Of a stretch of 64,000 bases of DNA, positions 55,783 to 64,000 are shown in pieces. The stretch is from NCBI RefSeq assembly GCF_023898315.1, contig NC_064621.1, positions 537,561,383 through 537,625,382 on the forward strand, read 5' to 3'. Made by a program: the position numbers and the translations under genes. The notes below the pieces were generated by a model. The model saw only the letters and a list, made by a program, of their open reading frames with translations, ran no database searches and was not told the origin of the DNA. Numbering within the stretch: the stretch's first letter is position 1; every line of letters starts with the position of its first letter. Origin of the DNA: Schistocerca nitens (Eukaryota; Arthropoda; Insecta; Orthoptera; Acrididae).

Positions 55783-56016
55783 CACCCCCGGTAGCTGAAT
55801 GGTCAGCGCGACAGAATGTCAATCCTACGGGCCCGGGGTTCGATTCCCGGCTGGATCGGAGGTTTTCTCCACTCAGGGACTGGGTGTTGTATTGTCCTAA
55901 TCATCATCATTTCATCTCCATCGACGCGCAAGTCGCCGAAGTGGCGTCAAATCGAAAGAACTTCACCCGGAGAACGGTTTACCCGACGGGAGGCCCTAGT
56001 CACACGACATTTACAT
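55783..56016 (+). mobile_element. tRNA-derived SINE, type II
   Basis: Head CCCCCGGTAGCTGAATGGTC with B-box GGTTCGATTCCC and body up to CACGACATTTACAT. Perfect 17-bp duplication TTAACAGATGTCCTGTC (55766-55782 and 56017-56033). Related to the SINE at 9153-9402. Confidence 0.92.
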
Positions 56017-56248
56017 TTAACAGATGTCCTGTCATCCTATCCCTTCTCTGTATCAGTGTTTTCTACATATTCCTTTCCTTTCCGATTCTGCGCAGAACCT
56101 CCTCATTCCTTAGCTTATCAGTCCACCTAATTTTCAACGTTTATCTGTGGTACATCTCAAATGCTTCGATTCTCTTCTGTTCCGGTTTTCCCACAGTCCA
56201 TGTACCTTACAATTCTGTACTCCAGACGTACATAATCAAATTTCTTCC

Positions 56249-58368
56249 TCAAATTAAGGCCGATATTAGTAGACTTATCTTGGCCAGGAATGCCCTTTTT
56301 GCCATTGCAAGCCTGCTTTTAATGTCCTCCTTGTTCCGTCCGCCATTGGTTATTTTACTGCCTAGGTAGCAGAATTCCTTAACTTCATGTACTTCATGAC
56401 AATCAATACTGATGTTAAGTTTCTGCTTGTTCTCGTTTCTATTACTTCTCATTATCTTTGTCTTCGTTCGATTTACTCTCAATATATACTGTGTACTCAT
56501 CACACTGTTCATTCCGTTAAGCAGATCGTGTAATTCTTCTTCACGTTCACTCAGGATAGTAATGTCATCAGCGAATCATTCCATTGATATCCTTTCACCT
56601 TGAATTTTAAGTCCACTCCGGAACCTTTCTTTTATTTCGATCATTGCTTCCTCGCTGTACAGATTGAACAGTAGGGGCGAAAGGCTACCTCCTCGTCTTA
56701 CGCCTTTCTTAATATGAGCACTTCGATCTTGGTCGGCCACTTTTATTATTCCCTCTAGGTTGTTGAACATATTGTATGTGACCCGTCTCTCCCTATAGCT
56801 TATCTCTATTTTTTTCAGAATTTCGAACATCTTGCACCATTTTACATTGTCGAACGCTTTTTCCAGGGCGACAAATCCTATGAACGTGTCTTGATTTTTC
56901 TTTAGTCTTGCTTCCATTATTGACCGCAACGTCAGAATTGCCTCTCTCGTTCCTTTACCTTTCCTAGAGTCAAACAGATCGTCATCTAGCGAATCCTCAA
57001 TTTCCTTTTCCAGTCTTCTGTATATTATTCTAGTAAGCAACTTGGATGCATGAGCTGTTAAGCTGATTGGACGATAACTCTCGCTCTTGCCATCTTCGGA
57101 ATTGTGTGCACGATGCTTTTCCGAAAGTCAGATGGTATGTCGCCAGACTCATACATTCTACACACCAAGGTAAATAGTCGTTTTATTGCCATTTCCCCCC
57201 AATGATTTTAGAAATTCTGATGAAATGTTATCTATCGCTTCGGCATTATTTGATCTTGTCCTCCAAAGCTCTTTTAAATTATCATTCTAATATTGGATCC
57301 CCTATGTCTTCTTAATCGACTCCTGTTTCTTCTTCTATTACATCAGACAAGTCTTCCCCTCACAGAGGCTCTCAATGTATTCTTTCCACCTATCCGCTCT
57401 CTTCTCTGCATTTAACAGTAGAATCCTCGTTGTACTCTTAATGTTATCACCCTTGCTTTTAATGTCACCGAAGATTGTTTTGACTTTCCTGTATGCTGCG
57501 TCTTATTTCTTTTCCGACGTCTTCACATTTTTCCTGCGGCCATTACGTCTTAGGTTCCCTTCAGTTCCTATTCATTTCGTTCCTCAGCGACTTGTATTTC
57601 TGTATTCCTGAGTCTCCCGGAACATTTTTGTACTTATTTCTTTCATCGATCAGTTGAAGTATTTCTTCTGTTACTCATGGTTTCTTCACAGTTACCTTCT
57701 TTGTACCTTTGTTTTCCTTCCCATCTTCTATGATGGTCCTTTTTAGAGAAGAGAGATGTCCAATCCTCTTCAACTGTACTTCCTACTGAGGTATTTCTTA
57801 TTGCTGTATCTGTAGCCTTAGAGAACTTCAGCCGTATCTCGTCATTCCTTAGTACCTCCGTATCCCACTTCTTTGCGTATTGATTCTTCCTGACTAATGT
57901 CTTCAGCTTCAGCCTACTGCTCATCACTACTATATCGTGATCTGAGCCTATGTCTGCACCTAGGCACACCTTACAATCCAGTATCTGATTTCGGAATCTC
58001 GGTCTGACCATGACCTAATCTAACTGAAACCTTCCCGTATCACCCGGCCTATTCCAAGTATACCTCCTCCTCTTGTGATTTTTGATCAGAGTAGTCGCTA
58101 TTACTAGCTGAAACGTGTTACAGAACTCAATTAGTCTTTCTCCTCTCCCATTCCTTGTCCCAAACCCATATTCTCCTCTAACCTTTTCTTCTACAACTGA
58201 ATTCCAGTCTCCAATGACTATTAGATTTTCATCGCCATACTGTATTACCGTTTCAATATCCACATACACCATCTCTACCTCTTCATCTTTAGCTTGTGAC
58301 GTCGGCATGTATACCTGAAATATCGTTGTCGGTGTTGGTTTGCTGTCGATTCTGATAAGAACAACCAT
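56249..58368 (-). pseudogene. RTE LINE endonuclease-reverse transcriptase relic
   Basis: The endonuclease piece (58015-58368) has NLIVIGDWNSVVEEKVRGEY and RRYTWNRPGD; the next frame (57643-58011) has GADIGSDHDIVV, an apurinic-endonuclease-like catalytic motif. The RT part (56576-57040) has LTRIIYRRLEKEIEDS, VALEKAFDNVKW (first catalytic Asp replaced by Ala) and GVRRGGSLSPLLFNLY. An in-frame TGA directly precedes FADDITIL. 56249-56512 continues with KEFCYLGSKITNGGRNKED. Stops and shifts are few but fatal. Confidence 0.82.
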
Positions 58369-58539
58369 GTCACTGAACTGTTCCTATTCATAACGAATCC
58401 TACTCCCGTTATACCAATTTCTGCTGCTGTTGATATTACCCTACACTCATCTGACCAGAAATCCTTGTCTTCTTTCTACTTCACTACACTGACCCTTACT
58501 ATACCTAGATTGAGACTTTGCATGGACGTACTGACCTCC

Positions 58540-58920
58540 AAATCATGGAACACAGCACAGTGACCGGCCAGCGTTATTGCGACACTGTTCTCCTTCCCCA
58601 AGTGTGTTTTTTCAGGGGTGCTTTCGGCGCTGAGGACATTTTTGTGGATGACAATGGGCAACAGCATCGAAGAGCAAAGATGGAGGAGAAGATATTCAAC
58701 AAATGGACTAGCCTGCCCGTTCCGCCGATTTAAATCTCGTCGAGCACGTGTGGAAAGCGCTGGGGAGACCTACTAAAGCACGTCCACCATCCAGCCGTTG
58801 TGAACCGCGCCGGTGGATTATTGGAACGACCCACCACAAGAACTCCTTGCAACGTGGTGGCCGTTTGTTAGACTCTGTGGCTTCCTTACTTCATGCTATA
58901 AATGCCCAAGGCTGAACAGT
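58540..58920 (+). pseudogene. Tc1-like transposase 3' relic (family G)
   Basis: Reads TGQRYCDTVLLPQVCFFRGA, then IFVDDNGQQHRRAK (second Asp). In a shifted frame the Glu block PARSADLNLVEHVWKALGR follows, with a tryptophan before it changed to a stop. N-terminal and first-Asp regions are missing. Similar to the relic at 54780-55645. Confidence 0.65.
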
Positions 58921-58995
58921 ATCGCGTCGCGACTCAGAGGGGTGTAATTGAAATACTCCCGAGAGTCCGAACTCTAGGACAGCACCACCTCTGAG

Positions 58996-59255
58996 TCCGC
59001 AACTCGTGGTCTTGCGGTAGCTTTCTCGCTTCCGGCGCACGGGGTCCCGGGTCGATTCCCGACGGGGTCAAAGACTTTTCGTGCCTCGAGATGAGTCGGT
59101 GTTGTTGTGTCGTCTACATCATCATGATTCACCCCCATTACGGTCTGAGGAAGGCAATGGAAAACCACCTCCGCTAGGACCTTGCCTAATCGGCGGTGCG
59201 GGTCTCCCGCACCGACTCCTACGCTCCTCGGAGTATGGGGCCTCATCACCATCAC
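58996..59255 (+). mobile_element. tRNA-derived SINE, type III
   Basis: The head CCGCAACTCGTGGTCTTGCG with B-box GGGTCGATTCCC is followed by a body with AAGGCAATGGAAAACCACCT and a CATCACCATC microsatellite end. The duplication CACCACCT[CT]TGAG (58983-58995 and 59256-59268, one mismatch) flanks it, though the microsatellite end makes the right border less sure. Confidence 0.78.
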
Positions 59256-59269
59256 CACCACCTTTGAGT

Positions 59270-60144
59270 GGATGACACACCGTAAAGCCGGTGTGTTCAG
59301 TATCAAAATAAACAACGCTGTCTTGTCGCTTGCATACCGTTTCCCTTTTTCATTACATTTACTACATCAGGGATAGCCGGTGACTCTCATTCTTGTTTCA
59401 GCTCGTTCGCATCTAGACAGACGGTTTTGTTGGAAGTCGGAACGCCCAAACTGTAGCATCGCGTGCCCCTCGTCTCCGTCAGTATCGGATATTCTCTAAG
59501 TTATTTAGCACCAACATCATCTGACGAAATGTATCACTTTATGAATAGATGGAGGAAGTTACGTTTTAACGCCTCATCCACGGTAACGTCACGAGCTTTG
59601 GAGCTGCAAATCATCCGTTTACTTTTCAAAGGAATAAATCCCTAATTTGTTTGAATGTTTCAGGGAAAACAAGGAAAATACAAATCGTGATTGTCGGACA
59701 GGGATTTGAGACACCGTCTTCCCAAATACGACTCCTGCATTTTAAGGACAGATACTAGTTTTTATTAAAAGTGTTCCTTGTCCGAAGTTCACGCGTATAT
59801 CAGTGTTTCTTCGCTACGTCCAACAGCAAACTGAAAATTTATCACTATGCGAATGTAGAACTCAGTATTCTAGGTCTAAAAGAACTTGGTTTTCAATGTA
59901 GTCTAGTTTTCAGTCAATGAATTTTGTGCAGCGTTTGTGCAGTTAACAAAGTCCACCCCTATAGTACAACTCTGGAAAGCATGTACAGTACCCATCTACA
60001 GATCTCATTGTAGTTAAATGAAATGATCTTATGGCATTATTGACTGGAAGATCATACCAAGGGTTGTTAGATGTTTCGTGAAAGTCTTTCTACTTGATAC
60101 CACTTCGGCGACTTGCGTTTCTCTACGACGAAGATGAGACGAAA
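59270..60144. other. Unassigned DNA
   Basis: About 870 bp without recognised features. Confidence 0.4.
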
Positions 60145-60158
60145 TGATGAGATCAACA

Positions 60159-60365
60159 GTCCGCAGCTCGTGGTCGTGCGGTAGCGTTCTCGCTTCCCGC
60201 GCCCGGGTTGGATTCCCGGCGGGGTCAGGGATTTTCTCTGCCTCGTTATGACTGGGTGATGTGTGATGTCCTTAGGTTAGTTAGGTTTAAGTAGTTCTAA
60301 GTTCTAGGGGACTGATGACCATTGATGTTAAGTTCCATAGTGCTCAGAGCCATTTGAACCATTTT
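60159..60365 (+). mobile_element. Chimeric SINE: type III head, type I tail
   Basis: The head CCGCAGCTCGTGGTCGTGCG and B-box region GGGTTGGATTCCC match the type III SINE at 58996. From GATGTCCTTAGGTTAGTTAG to GAGCCATTTGAACC it is the type I tail. A 14-bp duplication TGATGAG[AG]TCAACA (60145-60158 and 60366-60379) shows it moved as one unit. Confidence 0.88.
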
Positions 60366-60384
60366 TGATGAGGTCAACACAAAT

Positions 60385-60470
60385 ACCCAGTATCAGATCT
60401 CCGATCTGGCCGACAGTCGAACTCGGGAGTATGCTATCTAGACGCAGCAGCGGTTTACCACTGCTTTTTT
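60385..60470 (-). repeat. tRNA-like repeat head
   Basis: On the minus strand GCAGTGGTAAACCGCTGCTG is followed by GAGTTCGACTGTCGGCC, positions like A and B boxes. No full unit was delimited. Confidence 0.35.
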
Positions 60471-61365
60471 CTCTTCATTGTTCAAGACATTTGCATCTGG
60501 TCTCGGCGGACGTCACATGACACCCTTTCAAGTTCATTGTTCAACCCTCCACTTAGTTTTCTTTTTTATTTTATTTTTTTATTTTTTATTTTGTTACGTA
60601 CGGCAGCTGAGCTACCGTGCCGGCAACCACTAGAGCACGACATGCGGTCTCTCATTGCAACATCCGGCAGCGATACAAGTACCAGTGAGGTCGTCATCCC
60701 TCTTATGTCACTGGTGACGCCACGCGCGACTACGCCTCCCAGGATGGTGTCCGTAAGTGCGAAATTCGTTACCTCCACCACGGCCTAAGGCATCTCGGAA
60801 TGGCGAACTACTAACCGGCCCATTCTTTCTCCTCTAATTTCCAAACCTGGTGCGCTCGCACGCATATACCAACTTATCCCACCAACCATACATCTTGACA
60901 TTCTACGTTTCCCTACGTAAATTTGAGGTCATATGGGCTCCGCTGTATTTTGGCATTACATTTTTTCCCATTGAGTACCACATTAACGTTGGTGGGCACC
61001 TGCCCTAGGGCAGAACACTGACGATGATTATATTTTTTCCTCAGAAGTTATCAAATAGGACACAGTGTTGTTAAAAGATACAAACATGAACCCCTTATAG
61101 TCTTATTCGTAGGAGACAAAGACATATTGGAGTGAGCCTCATTAAGATCAGACTACAAGCCCAACAGCAGCAAAAACCTAAGACACAAATTGAGACAGAA
61201 ATATAATTTCTTTTATTATATGAACTCTAACGTAAATAAGATTATACTGTTTTATTTTAGACAAGTAAATAACTAAAAAATTTTTGTTCCGTTCTGAAGA
61301 GTGAAACAATTTAAATTATTAACCCAAAAATGTCGGGTGAAGTGCGTTTCATGGTGGGGGTTACC
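60471..61365. other. Unassigned DNA with a T/A-rich tract
   Basis: Contains a T-rich low-complexity tract at about 60555-60595. No gene recognised. Confidence 0.4.
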
Positions 61366-61369
61366 AGAC

Positions 61370-62790
61370 AGATGGAAGAGACACAAGAGTGGGTCCTTTG
61401 CGAAAGCAGCAGTCAGAATGTTTTCAGATTCGGATGGTCGCCAGATGAGATAAGGGACGACAGGTGGAAATAAGCAATTGTTAAACTTCTTCATAAAAAA
61501 GGCGACCAGACAGACTCAAACAAGTATCCTCCCAGTTTCCATTCTGACATTTATTTCCAAAATATTCGAGCGGGTAATGTACTCAAGAGTGGTTTTTCAG
61601 TCAAGTAGAAACAATTTACTTGGCATATCACAATTTGGATGCCAGAAGGGTTACTCGAATGAGAATGCCATTTACACATTCACTCAGGATACAGTACAAA
61701 TCTTAAATAATAAAAAATCGCCTAATGGTATTTATTGTGATAGTTTCCAAAGAGATTGATGTTTGTATCATGTCACTCTCTTAGAAACACTGAAGTTTTA
61801 TGGAATTGATAGCTTCGTGCACAGCTGGTTTGAATAATAGTTAGCTAACAGAATGCTAAAGGCTGTATTGAATAATTCAAACAGTGTCAGAAGGAGAGAA
61901 TATTTTAGTGACAAGAGAGGAATCAGAAAGGGAGTTCGACCGGGTTCAATTTTCGGTCCACTCCTGTTCCTTATATACGTGAATAACCTCCCACTTAATA
62001 TTCAACAAGTAGAACTGGTACTTTTTGCAGACGATATTAGTGTTATAATAAATCCCATTAGAGAAAAGAGATTGTAATCACATTTTCCTAGCAATCATAC
62101 AGTCATAAAATAGACTCTTCCTTAATTTTGAAGAAACACTCTGTATTCAGTACTGTATAACAAACGGAGTAATACCAACAATTTATGTAGCACACGAACA
62201 GCAGTCAGTAAATAGGGTAGAATGCTCCAAACATTTTGGTGTAATTACTGATGGAACCTTGAAGAATCATATTACTGAGCTTTTGAAACAATTTCAGCTA
62301 CTTTTGCTCTTTGTATAATTGCTAATCTTGGAAACAAACGAATTAACCTCCTGACGTATTTCGCACATTTGCACTCAATAATGTCTTATAGAATAACTTT
62401 CTGAGGTATCTCACTACATAGAAAGAAAGTACTGGTTGCGCAAAGGCGAACAGTAAGAATAGTAAATGGTGTTCACCCAAGGACGTTATGTATGTACCTC
62501 TGCAATGGGATAGGCGTTTTAACTGCGCTGCCATAACACATTTATTCTCTAATGAAATCCATCAAAAATAATCCATCATAGTTTAAGAAGAACGGTGATT
62601 TCCTTACCTAAAACGCTCGAGGGGAAAAATTACCTTTATTACTCATTATAGTAGTTTCGTTGGCTCAGAAAGCAGTTAATGAGATAGCAACAAAAATTTT
62701 TAATCTTTTGCCCAATACCATAAAATGTCTGACAGGTAGCAAAGTCAACTCCTTCTTCTATGCTACTGACGAATTTCTATTTTAGAACTG
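61370..62790 (+). mobile_element. CR1/L2-like LINE relic
   Basis: Reverse-transcriptase pieces in order: 61478-61759 has PVSILTFISKIFERVMYSRV and ISQFGCQKGYSNENAIYTFT (palm and fingers). 61853-62077 has GVRPGSIFGPLLFLIYVNNL and LVLFADDISVII, with the catalytic Asp pair intact. Later frames give RVECSKHFGVITDGTLKNHI and a decayed C-terminus to about 62790. Stops and shifts are many. No endonuclease and no clear 3' tail. Probably related to, but older than, the LINE at 43915. Confidence 0.72.
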
Positions 62791-62935
62791 GTAGTCAGTA
62801 GAAAAATAAGTGCAGTTGCATGGAAATAATGTGTTCATTAACACTAATCATTTGTGCATATCCCATAGACTGAATCGTTTCGCATGATTTAGGTAAAAGA
62901 ATCATCCAAAGGATCTGTGTAACATGTAACTAAGT

Positions 62936-63333
62936 AGAATGAGATTTTCACTCTGCAGCGGAGTGTGCTCTGATATGAAACTTCCTGGCAGATTAAAACT
63001 GCGTGCACACAGTTTTAATCTGCCAGGAAGTTTCATATCAGCGCACACTCCGCTGCAGAGTGAAAATCTCTTTCTTGAAACATCCCCCAGGCTGTGGCTA
63101 AGCCATGTCTCCGCAATATCCTTTCTTTCAGGAGTGCTAGTTCTGCAGTTTCGCAGGAGAGCTTCTGTAAAGTTTGGAAGGTAGGAGACGAGATACTGGC
63201 AGAAGTAAAGCTGTGAGTACCGGGCGTGAGTCGTGCTTCGGTAGCTCAGATGGTAGAGCACTTGCCCGCGAAAGGCAAAGGTCCCGAGTTCGAGTCTCGG
63301 TCGGACACACAGTTTTAATCTGCAAGGAAGTTT
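62936..63333 (+). mobile_element. tRNA-derived SINE with 137-bp palindromic 5' part
   Basis: Delimited by a perfect 13-bp duplication CATGTAACTAAGT (62923-62935 and 63334-63346). Positions 62938-63074 form a near-perfect palindrome whose arms read GAGATTTTCACTCTGCAGCG and so on, meeting at TGCGTGCACACA. Then come a body, a tRNA-like segment (63235-63310: GGTAGCTCAGATGGTAGAGC, GTTCGAGTCTCGG) and the tail AGTTTTAATCTGCAAGGAAG. Shares tail and tRNA parts with 41496-41780. Confidence 0.85.
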
Positions 63334-63346
63334 CATGTAACTAAGT

Positions 63347-64000
63347 GACTAACTAACTAACTAGCTTGGGACCTTCGTAGTTGCACGGCAAAAGAGGACA
63401 TCATACCCAGTTCCACGTAATACTGCCACTGTCGGTGACCTATCTGCTGCTGTTTAGGATTCTCCATTCAGAATGACGCATTAGTTCAGCTCTGGACGCT
63501 TAGGATGCATAGATTAGAAGGCACCTAGTCTCGAAAGAAACATGGCTGCCATTTACTGAGCCACATAGAGGAAGGGATGACCACCATCTTGTTAAACGGC
63601 ACATGTAGTTCCAAAGACTTGCTGGAAGAACATTTTGGTATCTGCTCTTAATACTCTAGATAATCACATAAGCTACCATGTTTGCTGGGAATACATAATG
63701 CGTAAGAGATACCAGAACCAGTTATTTATTATGTAACTAAGTCACTGGGAATTACCAACTTTGCCTCCACTGCAATCCTTCTTCCAGAAAATTTAGCGCC
63801 GAAGATCTCAGAGCAGGCATTGAGCTGCCTGGTGTCATCTTGCATAAAACATCACAAGTAAGTGACCTTCCCGATTACGTACCGGTCTAATTTCAAACAA
63901 TAGACTTTGTCACTGTTCTAGTTTGTTGTAGAATGTTAATTAGTATTTTATTTCATTAATATCTCAGTACATACTAAAATTAATAAAAAATATTTTTCTT
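63347..64000. other. Unassigned DNA to the window end
   Basis: About 650 bp, AT-rich towards the end. Short CTAA-type repeats lie just after the SINE (63347-63365). Nothing else recognised. Confidence 0.4.

Larger units (their letters stand above)
55663..58505 (-). mobile_element. RTE-type LINE, second copy, with SINE
   Basis: The 3' end is a poly-T tract (poly-A on the minus strand) at 55670-55684. Going 5' there is the end of the reverse transcriptase, its core, a linker and an endonuclease domain. A SINE with a 17-bp duplication is inserted near the 3' end. The 5' boundary at about 58505 abuts a Tc1 relic, so it is 5'-truncated but keeps more than the first copy. Confidence 0.82.

Noticed and set aside
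11550-63310. Functional tRNA genes at the tRNA-like segments
   Set aside because: Each tRNA-like segment is the head of a SINE with its tail and, in most cases, a target duplication. Acceptor stems and anticodon loops are degraded.

Overview
This window is insect genomic DNA that consists almost wholly of transposable elements and their relics. No complete host protein-coding gene, rRNA or functional tRNA gene could be recognised. The organism is probably an orthopteran, most likely a Schistocerca-type grasshopper or locust. That rests on tRNA-headed SINEs ending in a GAGCCATTTGAACC-type tail, several Tc1/mariner families and two LTR-like repeats that I recognise from such genomes; it is recognition from memory, not a database result.

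Layout. 1-8 kb: a Tc1-like remnant at the left edge, Tc1 family B copy 1 (1275-4468) split by a 1.8 kb insertion, an LTR-like repeat, and family C copy 1 (5577-7747) split by a deleted LTR retrotransposon with an AGCT target duplication. 8-15 kb: a LINE scrap, mariner remnants, SINEs, a palindromic MITE, repeat family X copy 1 and a Tc1-like transposase relic. 15.5-20.3 kb: family D copy 1 split by a 1,665-bp solo LTR (CACG duplication), then family A copy 1. 20.3-24.0 kb: a nest in which family F holds family C copy 2 (which holds a SINE) and family B copy 2. 24-33.5 kb: a GC-rich island, family A copy 2, family D copy 2 with two SINEs, and family E (31200-33464) holding a SINE and a 908-bp element with 70-bp terminal inverted repeats. 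33.6-45.8 kb: a pogo/DDE_1 relic, a mariner relic, repeat X copies 2-4, family A copy 3, a SINE containing tRNA-like sequence in both orientations, and a CR1/L2-like LINE. 45.9-51.3 kb: a three-level nest (Tc1-like > RTE LINE > TTAA-targeted transposon with an intact 297-codon Mutator-like ORF), then family A copy 4 with a SINE in its N-terminal coding region. 51.3-64 kb: AT-rich unassigned DNA, mariner and Tc1 relics, a second RTE LINE with a SINE flanked by a 17-bp duplication, more SINEs, a second CR1/L2-like LINE and a SINE whose 5' part is a near-perfect 137-bp palindrome.

Functionally these are parasitic sequences. Autonomous DNA transposons encode DDE/D transposases that act on their own terminal repeats; RTE and CR1/L2-like LINEs encode reverse transcriptase; SINEs are pol III-type tRNA derivatives mobilised by LINE enzymes. 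Almost every transposase and reverse transcriptase here is broken by stops, frameshifts, deletions or insertions. The family A copies (each with few lesions) and the ORF at 46930-47823 look youngest. The best candidates for something little described are the TTAA-targeted Mutator-like element, the 32-residue D-to-E spacing shared by family A and relatives, the 908-bp long-TIR element, repeat family X and the palindromic SINE structures.
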